The position numbers were made by a program, and so were the translations under genes. Below, piece by piece: positions 1-6,814 of a stretch of DNA of 9,687 nt. The stretch lies in contig JAEOTF010000209.1 of the NCBI GenBank assembly GCA_016840025.1, positions 1 to 9,687 of the forward strand. Reading direction: 5' to 3'. Within the stretch, counting starts at the first letter, position 1. Each line of letters begins with the position of its first letter. The stretch is from Candidatus Hodarchaeota archaeon. Its GTDB lineage: Archaea > Asgardarchaeota > Heimdallarchaeia > Hodarchaeales > YT1-039. Under the pieces are notes generated by a model. It saw only the letters and a list, made by a program, of their open reading frames with translations. It ran no database searches and was not told the origin of the DNA.

Positions 1-355
1 CGATGTTGGAAACACCCTTTTTTCGCATGGATTCCAGTACGTTGAACGTAAGGATGATATTGGAGTCGAGATGCAGTCTTGTTTCTTCATCTTTTATGTT
101 CACCGTTGGATTTGCAGCAAGGTGAAAAACCACATCGCTTCCCTCGATGATGGGTGTAAGGGAATCAGGTTCCCCAAGATCCACGTTCTCTATTCTAATC
201 TTTTCCATGCTTTCACCCAGAAATTCCATTCTTCCGGTTGCTAGGTTGTCCACAACTACCACTTCATTTTCCATGTCAACCAGCTTGTCAACGAGATGGC
301 TTCCGATAAAGCCTGCTCCACCTGTAATTAGTATTTTTTTGTTTATAAGTTTCAC
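1..355 (-). CDS. NAD-dependent sugar-nucleotide epimerase/dehydratase (extended SDR), N-terminal part
   Basis: The 118 visible residues form the start of an extended short-chain dehydrogenase/reductase of the UDP-glucose 4-epimerase/dTDP-glucose dehydratase type; the C-terminal part lies beyond the left edge. The Rossmann dinucleotide motif [10 protein letters not shown] is at residues 11-20. The acidic end of strand 2 ([10 protein letters not shown], 32-41) favours NAD over NADP. VFHLAA (76-81) is the usual strand-4 motif. The catalytic YxxxK is not in the window, so the substrate is unknown. I chose GTG at 355 because GAGGGAGA sits 8 bases upstream (about 363-370) and the protein then begins shortly before the motif, as is usual in this family. 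An in-frame ATG at 424 would add 23 residues that do not look like the family. Cytosolic; likely makes activated sugars for surface glycans, in line with the flippase at the other end of the window (inference). Family call firm, specificity open. Confidence 0.9.
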   Translation of the reverse strand, partial: MKLINKKILITGGAGFIGSHLVDKLVDMENEVVVVDNLATGRMEFLGESMEKIRIENVDLGEPDSLTPIIEGSDVVFHLAANPTVNIKDEETRLHLDSNIILTFNVLESMRKKGVSNI

Positions 356-462
356 AACAATCTCTCCCTCAATCGTCTTTTTGCCCTCACATGAGTTTTT
401 TCTTAAAGAACGCCTAATATTCATCCTATCTTCTTCCTCTTTCTGCCTTGGGAATAACATAG

Positions 463-478
463 ATTAGTTATAAAATTA
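463..478 (-). promoter_or_regulatory. Possible TATA box for the epimerase gene
   Basis: On the minus strand this reads AATTTTATAAC, an archaeal TATA-like element. A start of transcription about 25 bases downstream would leave a leader of roughly 90 bases before GTG 355. A second A+T-rich candidate lies at 483-494. The whole stretch is A+T-rich, so the call is weak. Confidence 0.25.
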
Positions 479-525
479 TTGTCTTTTAATTTATGATTAC
501 TAGTTCCTATAATTGGAGTAAATTT

Positions 526-589
526 GTAAGGTGACACAAGCCCGAGAAAGCGATGAGCCAGTAAGGTTGCTGTTTACCGAAAACCTTAA
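526..589. repeat. Short repeats and inverted repeat upstream of the Ig-repeat operon
   Basis: GTAAGGT occurs at 526-532 and again at 561-567. An inverted partner AACCTTA is at 582-588, giving a 7-bp inverted repeat (TAAGGTT at 562-568 and AACCTTA at 582-588) with a 13-base spacer. The downstream arm overlaps the position expected for the TATA box of the gene starting at 616, so this could be an operator. It is short enough to be chance. Confidence 0.25.
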
Positions 590-592
590 GAG
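578..592 (+). promoter_or_regulatory. Possible BRE/TATA element of the 616-4824 operon
   Basis: A purine-rich CGAAAA followed by CCTTAAGA lies about 25-30 bases upstream of ATG 616. There is no Shine-Dalgarno sequence before that ATG. This spacing fits a leaderless or nearly leaderless archaeal transcript starting at the ATG. The TATA-like element is a poor match to the consensus. Confidence 0.3.
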
Positions 593-615
593 CACATCAA
601 ATATATCCACTACTA

Positions 616-2730
616 ATGTCGTTGGGGAGGGCATCAAAAATCATAGTTATCACTTTCCTTGTGATACCATTCGCATTCCAAAGAGCCTTATCTGAAACGC
701 CGCCAGTGCATGAAAATTTTGAGGAGGCTGAGAAAAACCTAGAGATACTGTTGAGTTTATTAGAGGACTCGAAGGTACTATCCGAAGAAACATTGAGTTA
801 TTTGGTGAATATGGAGTACTCACCAGAGAATATGAGTATCGTGATGGCAAAAGCCAATGAGTTCCATGAGTTATTAGAAGGAGCAGAAATACTGTTAGAG
901 GAGATGAAAGGTGAAGCTACAAGCTACGAATACTTAGAGGAATATCTAACATCGTTTCAAAACCTCGATTTTAATACTACCAGTCTTATTCTATTTTATA
1001 GTCACTTAAAAGAAAACCTTACGATCGCAGAAGATTATTTTAATGATACTGGTAGCAGTAATATAACTGCTGATGATGCTTTTGAATCGTTGAACAATAC
1101 AGAAATCAATGCCGAGCAAGTGAAAGATAAAATGGAGGATATAGAGAATAATACGAACGAAATCAATGAAAAGGGATTTTCAACTATTACATTGGACGAA
1201 CTGATAATAGAGTCGAAACAACTTATAGGTTCAGAAGAAAATACAACAAAGGAGCTTGCAGAATTGTTTACTGTAATTCCTAATTATCTTTCTATCTATG
1301 CCGATATGCCTGATATTGCTTTGGGTGATGAGCTAATTATCTACGGCTATTTCTTTGCAGAAGGTATTCATATACCCGGACAGAATATAACTGTATTTAT
1401 AGATAACCAAATGTTAGGGAAAGTTCTCACCAATAGCACCGGAAGATATGAATTCAAAAAATATATACCTCTACACCATACACTAGGTAAGTTTGAGATA
1501 TATACCTCTACGATTTATAATGATAGTTTATACGAATCAGATAGGATACATATCACTGTCGGCAGGACTCCTATAAAATTGACACTTTTGACACCGTATC
1601 CAGCTTACTCTCCAAAACAGCCTATACCGTTTTTTGGTAGGTTAGTTGACTATCGAGGAAAAGGCCTAGCAGACGAAAATATTACACTTTATTTCGATAA
1701 TCCGCTGGGTAACACACCCTATTTCTATAACATTACAATAACAAATATATTTACAGATATCGAGGGTAATTATAGTTTTAAGCTCAAAACCACAGAAATC
1801 CCGATTGGAATATATGTTGCCCGAGCTAAGTTCAAATCAAATGATGTGTATATCGGCAGGTTTTCTAAGAAGGTTAATGTTACAATAAACATCCCCACGA
1901 ACCTAGCATTGTCAATTCTTGAGACCGTGGTTTTCGAAGGAGAAAACATAACATTCTTTGGGCAATTGATCGACGAACTTGATAACATCCTTTTATCTGA
2001 TATGACCATAGAAATCTATATTGAAGACGAAAAAGTTGGTGAGGTTGTTACAAATAATTTAGGTCAGTATAAATATGTGTATTCCACTTCTGGAATGGCT
2101 GTTGGCAATTATAATGTTCATTCAGAATTTAACCCTATTGAGGTAAAGTGGCGAAAAGCAAAATCAGACATCCTAGAGGTTGAGATAAAGGAACCAGAAG
2201 TACCAACAACACAGAGTAAATCTCTTTTTGAGAAAATTTATGATAATTTACTTCTCATCGTCCTCCTCATCCTTGTATTTCTGCTTTCAGTAGTATTATA
2301 TGCAAGAAAGAAAAGACCAGTTCCTGATTCCGTTCATCAAATACGTCCACTCAGAAAAAAATTAGTGACAAAATCGTACCCCGAAGGAGCAATAACAGAA
2401 AAACTGCTTAAAGAAACAGAAGATCTTGATAACAAATTAAAGGTGCTTAAAGAAACAAAGAGCCTTAGAGAGACCATTATAATAGGGTACCATACATTAC
2501 TTAGTATTCTAGAAAAAAATAAGGTATTAAGGGTCAAACCTAGTTACACACATTTAGATATTGCGCAAAAACTCACTGACAACGGTTTCCCCCTTACTGA
2601 GATCCATTCGATTACAACAATCTTCGAAAAGGCGATGTATTCAAACCATCCTATCAAGAGCCATACTTTAGATGATTTCATGGTAGGCATTAAGAAGATG
2701 TTTACCCGAGCTGGGGGGACCAAAGGATGA
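616..2730 (+). CDS. Secreted Ig-like-repeat, single-pass membrane protein with DUF4129-like cytosolic C-terminus
   Basis: 704 residues. Residues 1-27 look like a signal peptide (basic start, then a hydrophobic stretch). Residues 32-215 are acidic and helix/coiled-coil rich. Three beta-sandwich, Ig/carboxypeptidase-regulatory-like repeats follow at about 221-317, 318-427 and 428-527; each has a G-x-L/F-x-D/E strand and a tail of the type TNSTGRYEF or TNNLGQYKY. One transmembrane helix is at about 544-562, followed by basic RKKR, placing the N-terminal part outside. The tail carries a charged helix (590-620) and a region at about 618-695 resembling DUF4129, the domain often found at the C-terminus of transglutaminase-like membrane proteins. 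No transglutaminase Cys-His-Asp domain is visible; Ig-like modules occupy that place. There are 16 N-x-S/T sequons, all before the membrane helix. First gene of the operon; its stop overlaps the next start (ATGA, 2727-2730). Likely an envelope scaffold or sensor; function unproven. Confidence 0.85.
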   Translation: MSLGRASKIIVITFLVIPFAFQRALSETPPVHENFEEAEKNLEILLSLLEDSKVLSEETLSYLVNMEYSPENMSIVMAKANEFHELLEGAEILLEEMKGEATSYEYLEEYLTSFQNLDFNTTSLILFYSHLKENLTIAEDYFNDTGSSNITADDAFESLNNTEINAEQVKDKMEDIENNTNEINEKGFSTITLDELIIESKQLIGSEENTTKELAELFTVIPNYLSIYADMPDIALGDELIIYGYFFAEGIHIPGQNITVFIDNQMLGKVLTNSTGRYEFKKYIPLHHTLGKFEIYTSTIYNDSLYESDRIHITVGRTPIKLTLLTPYPAYSPKQPIPFFGRLVDYRGKGLADENITLYFDNPLGNTPYFYNITITNIFTDIEGNYSFKLKTTEIPIGIYVARAKFKSNDVYIGRFSKKVNVTINIPTNLALSILETVVFEGENITFFGQLIDELDNILLSDMTIEIYIEDEKVGEVVTNNLGQYKYVYSTSGMAVGNYNVHSEFNPIEVKWRKAKSDILEVEIKEPEVPTTQSKSLFEKIYDNLLLIVLLILVFLLSVVLYARKKRPVPDSVHQIRPLRKKLVTKSYPEGAITEKLLKETEDLDNKLKVLKETKSLRETIIIGYHTLLSILEKNKVLRVKPSYTHLDIAQKLTDNGFPLTEIHSITTIFEKAMYSNHPIKSHTLDDFMVGIKKMFTRAGGTKG

Positions 2731-3860
2731 CACCCTCGATGAAACGGTTCTACAAATATCTCATAATCTATGGATTGGCATTTGCTTTCATAGTATTAGC
2801 ACTAACAGTTCCTATTTTGACAACTGATACGGATTTTAGCATATATAATACAGGTTGGAATGGTTGTAGTAAATTAACTGTAAGAACAGATAAAATAGGG
2901 GAACTTCTTCCAGAAATTTCTGTAAAGAACATAGATGCTGATACCCAGATCGTTCACAATTCATTTATAAATTACGACCGAGAATCTAATAAATCTTCAA
3001 TATTGATTATAGGACCTAGTCTTACTTTTTCAGATAAAGAAGCAAATTATATTCAACATTTTCTATTAGATGGAGGAAAAATACTGTTAGCTAACGATTT
3101 TGGTACTGGAAATGATCTGTTGAAAAAGATCAATGCAACAACTCGCTTTTCCTCGTTTCTTCTCATTGATTTAGCATACGAGAAGAAACCACAGTATGGT
3201 GTGGTGTTCGATTTTCAGGAGCATTCAATTACAAGTAATGTCTCTCGGCTTCTTCTCAACCATGCGACCACTCTTCTTGTGGGTGGAAACACAACGGTTC
3301 TAGCAAGCTCTAGCACAGGAAGTTGGCTTGATAACAATTTGAATGGGAAGATGGACGAGCGGGAACGAAAAGGACCTTTACCTGTATTAGCAATAGAGAG
3401 ATATGGTGAAGGGGAGTTGATTCTACTCTCGGACCCGAGCGTTCTAATAAATCTCATGTACAAATATTTAGATAACTCAGTGTTCAATGAAAATCTGCTT
3501 GGATATTTGGGTAATGGTAGGGATGTCGTAATTATAGATGAGAGCCATCGAGATTCGACAGAATCTTCCTCGTCGATTTTCTTTGCTATGACTGCTTTAG
3601 CCACTTTGCAAAAAATAGGTATACTTATTCTCTTAGGTGTAACTCTATTCGTTGTAGGAACAAAGTTCCCAAAACAGATAATTATAACAACAAGAAACAG
3701 AATATCTAGTTATATTGGAAGATTTAGGAAGAAAAAATCGATGCAGACTGCAGATGAAACGATCAACACTGTACTAAGGCGTCATCCGACCTGGAATAGG
3801 AACACATTAACAAAAATTATAGACGAGGTAACTAGAGAAGGAGAGGGAACACATGAATGA
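2727..3860 (+). CDS. DUF4350-like membrane-anchored ectoprotein with EF-hand-type loop
   Basis: 377 residues: a transmembrane helix at about 12-32, an extracytoplasmic domain 33-293, a second helix at about 295-312 and a basic cytosolic tail (FRKKK, 333-337). FSIYNTGWNGCSKL (37-50), LDGGKILLANDFGTGNDLL (114-132), VLAIERYGEGELILLSDPS (220-238) and VVIIDESHR (267-275) match what I know of the DUF4350 family, which has a class I glutamine-amidotransferase-like fold and no established catalytic role. Residues 202-213 form a complete EF-hand-type Ca2+ loop (D at 1, N at 3 and 5, G at 6, M at 8, D at 9, E at 12). Four sequons lie in the ectodomain (N88, N136, N171, N188). The start overlaps the previous stop by ATGA and follows a G-rich Shine-Dalgarno region. 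It lies between the DUF4129-like and MoxR genes, the usual neighbourhood for this family. Family call good; function unknown. Confidence 0.82.
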   Translation: MTPSMKRFYKYLIIYGLAFAFIVLALTVPILTTDTDFSIYNTGWNGCSKLTVRTDKIGELLPEISVKNIDADTQIVHNSFINYDRESNKSSILIIGPSLTFSDKEANYIQHFLLDGGKILLANDFGTGNDLLKKINATTRFSSFLLIDLAYEKKPQYGVVFDFQEHSITSNVSRLLLNHATTLLVGGNTTVLASSSTGSWLDNNLNGKMDERERKGPLPVLAIERYGEGELILLSDPSVLINLMYKYLDNSVFNENLLGYLGNGRDVVIIDESHRDSTESSSSIFFAMTALATLQKIGILILLGVTLFVVGTKFPKQIIITTRNRISSYIGRFRKKKSMQTADETINTVLRRHPTWNRNTLTKIIDEVTREGEGTHE

Positions 3861-4824
3861 CAGAAACAAGCAGATAGACTTTAACAAGGTGAGTGAAATA
3901 TGTGCTTTAGTTAAGAGTGAGATTGGTAATGTAATAGTCGGCTACGAGGATATAGTAGATCATTTTTTGGTGTGTTTGATAGCTAAAGGACATATGCTTA
4001 TCGAGGGTGTACCCGGGATAGCTAAGACAACATTAGCCAAAACGTTCTCAGGAATAACAGGTCTAGCGTATACCAGAATACAATTCACTCCAGATTTGCT
4101 CCCAGCAGACATCACAGGCCACTACTATTTTAACCAGAAAAAGAATGTATTCAGTCTGAGAAAAGGACCTCTGTTTAGCGAACTCATATTGGCAGATGAG
4201 ATCAACAGAGCATCGCCAAAAACGCAATCTGCGCTTCTTGAGGCAATGGAAGAGAGGCAGGTAACAATTGAAGGTAAAACATTCAAATTACCAGAAATTT
4301 ATATGGTAATGGCTACTTTAAATCCCATTGAAACTGAAGGTGTATATCATCTCCCTGAGGCACAACTTGATAGGTTTATGTATAAGGTCAAGATGGATTA
4401 TGTATCTGAAGATGAGGAACTACAAATTCTATATAGAAAGAATCGTAATCCAAATATAACAACTAAACCTATTGAAGATGGGTTTATTAATAGGCTTACT
4501 GCGAGTTATAAAAAGGTATTTATAGACAAGAGCATTTTAAAATATATTAGGGATATTATAATAGAGACCAGGAATAGAAATGAACTTGTGTTCGGAGCAA
4601 GTCCAAGAGCAGGAGAACATATGCTGTACGCAGCTAAAGCTTATAGTTTGATTCATGGAAGTGATTATGTGATTCCAGATCATGTAAAAGCTGTAGCACC
4701 TAAAATACTCAATCACAGACTGTTGCTCACTATTGACTCAGAATTAGAAGATATTACTGTTGAGAAGATAATCGACGATATTCTTGATAAAGTTGAAGTA
4801 CCTAAACGTCGAGAAAAGACATGA
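3853..4824 (+). CDS. MoxR-family AAA+ ATPase
   Basis: 323 residues, the usual MoxR length. Visible motifs are Walker A GVPGIAKT (52-59, Lys58), Walker B LILADE (111-116, Asp115 and Glu116) running into INRASPKTQSALLEAMEER, sensor 1 Asn157 in ATLNPIE, arginine-finger candidate Arg174 in QLDRF, and sensor 2 Arg252 in GASPRAGE. All residues needed for ATP hydrolysis appear present. MoxR proteins are cytosolic hexameric chaperone-like ATPases that usually act with a von Willebrand A-type or DUF58 partner on a protein complex. The likely partner here is the DUF58 protein on the opposite strand (5343-6797). The start overlaps the end of the DUF4350 gene by 8 bases and is preceded by a purine-rich GAGAAGGAGAGGG, suggesting coupled translation. 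Last gene of the operon. The client is probably the membrane complex made by the neighbouring genes (inference). Confidence 0.95.
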   Translation: MNDRNKQIDFNKVSEICALVKSEIGNVIVGYEDIVDHFLVCLIAKGHMLIEGVPGIAKTTLAKTFSGITGLAYTRIQFTPDLLPADITGHYYFNQKKNVFSLRKGPLFSELILADEINRASPKTQSALLEAMEERQVTIEGKTFKLPEIYMVMATLNPIETEGVYHLPEAQLDRFMYKVKMDYVSEDEELQILYRKNRNPNITTKPIEDGFINRLTASYKKVFIDKSILKYIRDIIIETRNRNELVFGASPRAGEHMLYAAKAYSLIHGSDYVIPDHVKAVAPKILNHRLLLTIDSELEDITVEKIIDDILDKVEVPKRREKT

Positions 4825-4833
4825 TAGATAAAA

Positions 4834-5346
4834 TTATTCAACTTTTTTTATATTCGTCCTTTCAAGAAAAGGTGTGCATGTAATTATGGTCATCGAGGCT
4901 AAAAGAAGTATTTGGATGGTAGTGGCCTCTGCGGCCTGTAGATAGATATCGAATAGAGATATTTGAGTTAGAATAAATAATACTACAATGATTATTGTCA
5001 TGATTAATATAATCGTACTGATAGGAACAGCTTTAGGTTTGACCCATGGGATTTTTTTGTTTTCTAGATTTAGTATCATCCCAAGGAGAATGAGTGAGGG
5101 GATAATCATTATGACTACAATAAAGAGAGTAGTTCCAATGTTTTTGTAATTGAGTAATTTGACTATGGGAAGTGCAAGGAACTGAAATAATACAAATCCA
5201 ATTATTCCATAGGTTGTTTTTCTAGTAAGGAATGCATAAGAAAGAATGACGAGAGGGAAGAAAACAAGAAGGATTGAGAAGAGTTCTAATTCGCTCTGAA
5301 GGAGGAGAACAATGGCTAAATATACCAATAAAAGTTGCTTTTTCAT
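4834..5346 (-). CDS. Small polytopic membrane protein of unknown family
   Basis: 170 residues, almost entirely hydrophobic, with about five to six predicted membrane segments (roughly 4-17, 22-40, 46-64, 72-93, 107-127, 143-159). A short charged loop, ENKKIPWVKPK (95-105), separates the third or fourth helix from the last two. I see no catalytic motif and do not recognise the family. The ATG overlaps the DUF58 stop (ATGA), and GAGAGG lies about 8 bases upstream, so translation is probably coupled to DUF58. It is the last gene of the minus-strand operon, and its stop lies 9 bases from the stop of the convergent MoxR gene. By position it is probably a membrane subunit of the MoxR/DUF58-linked complex; that is inference from context only. 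Confidence 0.75.
   Translation of the reverse strand: MKKQLLLVYLAIVLLLQSELELFSILLVFFPLVILSYAFLTRKTTYGIIGFVLFQFLALPIVKLLNYKNIGTTLFIVVIMIIPSLILLGMILNLENKKIPWVKPKAVPISTIILIMTIIIVVLFILTQISLFDIYLQAAEATTIQILLLASMTIITCTPFLERTNIKKVE
4843..4849 (+). terminator. Candidate U-tract terminator of the plus-strand operon
   Basis: A run of seven T lies 19-25 bases after the MoxR stop, inside the 3' end of the convergent gene. Archaeal RNA polymerase can terminate at such U-tracts without a hairpin. Its position right after the last gene is the main support. Confidence 0.35.
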
Positions 5347-6797
5347 CTTGGATACCTCTCTAAATCTCTAATTACCTTTCGTCCTGTATCTTGTGGTGTT
5401 ATCTCAATCACTTTTATATTTAATTCTCTCAATTTCCTTATAATTTTTTGTTTTTTGGTATAGCTTTGGTAAATTGTCTCCATTAAGTCAGGAGAGAGTT
5501 CCGTAGAGTGAGAATCGTACCAATATGTAAACTGTGTAATTAAAACAATTCTATGCTTATATTTTCTGGCTAACTTCAGAGCTTCATATAGAGAGGGGAG
5601 GTTTGTCTCAAGGTCGGTAATCAACAAAAGAAATTTTCTGCTCTCAGTCGTTGATATTACCATCCTTATCGCTTCATATATACCCGTTGCTTGTATGATG
5701 CTCGTAATTTTTCTTTGTCGTCTAGTAAAAAAAGATCCAATCACATTTATAAATTGTTTATTAAGTTCAGTTTTAGGAGATAATAGTTCCGTTGGTAAAC
5801 TGGTATTATATTCGTCTATGAAGATTTGATTTGGGATATAAAGCATTGTGTTGAAAATCCTGTCGAATTGCCCATAACTATCGCTCGGTATTATATTACT
5901 CAATACTTTATGTTCATCAAAGGCTATAAATCCAATTGGGTGTTTCCATGCTTGAAACAACCTTGTTAATTGAATCGAAAGTTGAATACCATGGTTTATT
6001 TTTGATTTATCACCTGTTGTTTGTCTCATGCTTTTACAACAGTCTAATAATATAATTGAAGTAATAGCAGTCTCATTCTCGAATTCCTTTGTCATTAGTT
6101 TGGAGAGCCTAGATGTCGCTTTCCATTCAATATCCTTTAATCTATCGCCTGGCATATAATCTCTTATACTATCGAACTCATAACTTTCAGTCTTCGTTAC
6201 TTTATCTTTTGCTTTAACAGTTATTTCAAGCTTTTCCCTTTTAGCTATTGTTTTGGCTTTTTTAATCGTATCTATATTGCAATGGACTCTTATATTCGAT
6301 ATGAGCGCCCAATCCATAGTATATTGAAAAAGTTTGCTTTTGTCCTTTATAGTAACTTTGAGTCCCTCAAATGTATAGTTGCCTCTTTCGCTTGCATAGA
6401 TAGAATATTTGATCTTGTATTCTTCATCCGGACTTACCAATGTCGAATATTTGTTTGTTCCTTTGTAAAGCGTACATCCCCTTGGAATTTTATCTTCGAG
6501 TTCGAGATGTGCCACACTAGAATTATTCTTTATTTTAAGTATGATATTAAAAGGTTTGTTGGCGAAGCGCATCTTCTCAAGAATTGTTCTCTCCATGTCA
6601 ATGTCGAGATTCTTAATTGTATTTCTTAAATCGAGTTTGGTATATACTAAATATAATATGATAGCTGTGGCAGAAAGGGCAGGTATGAGATTTGTGAAAA
6701 GGTATGCATCTACGAAAAGAATGCAAGAGAGCGTCAGCAGTATCCTTCCATAAGGTGTGCTTTGAAACCTTTGATTTTCTAACTCAGAATTTACCAT
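5343..6797 (-). CDS. DUF58-family protein with vWA-like domain and N-terminal membrane anchor
   Basis: 484 residues. Two membrane helices lie at about 17-35 and 37-54, then a beta-rich segment (70-165). The DUF58 signature is at 209-226 (SIRDYMPGDRLKDIEW), followed by a vWA-like domain from about 245. In the metal-site motif at 252-256 the usual D-x-S-x-S reads D-C-C-K-S, so the first Ser is Cys254. A later acidic position, LLITDLE (391-397, Asp395), fits the distal MIDAS Asp. It is somewhat longer than many DUF58 proteins because of a region around 320-370. DUF58 proteins are usual partners of MoxR ATPases. The anchor would hold this one at the membrane with the vWA-like part in the cytosol (inference). 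ATG 6797 has GGAGAAGG (6806-6813) with an 8-base spacer; that site starts one base after the DUF1616 stop, so the two genes are cotranscribed. The stop overlaps the next start. Confidence 0.92.
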   Translation of the reverse strand: MVNSELENQRFQSTPYGRILLTLSCILFVDAYLFTNLIPALSATAIILYLVYTKLDLRNTIKNLDIDMERTILEKMRFANKPFNIILKIKNNSSVAHLELEDKIPRGCTLYKGTNKYSTLVSPDEEYKIKYSIYASERGNYTFEGLKVTIKDKSKLFQYTMDWALISNIRVHCNIDTIKKAKTIAKREKLEITVKAKDKVTKTESYEFDSIRDYMPGDRLKDIEWKATSRLSKLMTKEFENETAITSIILLDCCKSMRQTTGDKSKINHGIQLSIQLTRLFQAWKHPIGFIAFDEHKVLSNIIPSDSYGQFDRIFNTMLYIPNQIFIDEYNTSLPTELLSPKTELNKQFINVIGSFFTRRQRKITSIIQATGIYEAIRMVISTTESRKFLLLITDLETNLPSLYEALKLARKYKHRIVLITQFTYWYDSHSTELSPDLMETIYQSYTKKQKIIRKLRELNIKVIEITPQDTGRKVIRDLERYPR

Positions 6798-6805
6798 TTA
6801 ACGTG

Positions 6806-6813
6806 CCTTCTCC
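6806..6813 (-). promoter_or_regulatory. Strong ribosome binding site of the DUF58 gene
   Basis: The minus strand reads GGAGAAGG, 8 bases before ATG 6797 and just after the upstream stop codon. It fixes the DUF58 start and argues for efficient re-initiation within one transcript. Confidence 0.7.
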
Positions 6814-6814
6814 T

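Noticed and set aside
356..424. In-frame ATG 424 as the epimerase start
   Set aside because: The added residues are basic and unlike the family; GTG 355 has a well-placed GGGAGA and puts the Rossmann motif near the N-terminus. Not fully excluded.
147..467. 106-codon plus-strand open frame
   Set aside because: It lies antisense to the well-supported epimerase gene and its product is low-complexity Ser/Phe-rich; a shadow frame.
541..590. Possible C/D-box small RNA (GCGATGAGCC resembles box C)
   Set aside because: No matching box D (CTGA) at suitable distance and no C'/D' pair.
3215..3604. 129-codon minus-strand open frame
   Set aside because: Antisense to the DUF4350-like gene, whose family motifs are clear; the antisense product has no recognisable feature.
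6282..6753. Two overlapping plus-strand open frames (115 and 70 codons)
   Set aside because: Both are antisense to the N-terminal half of DUF58 and overlap each other; no start signal or family resemblance.
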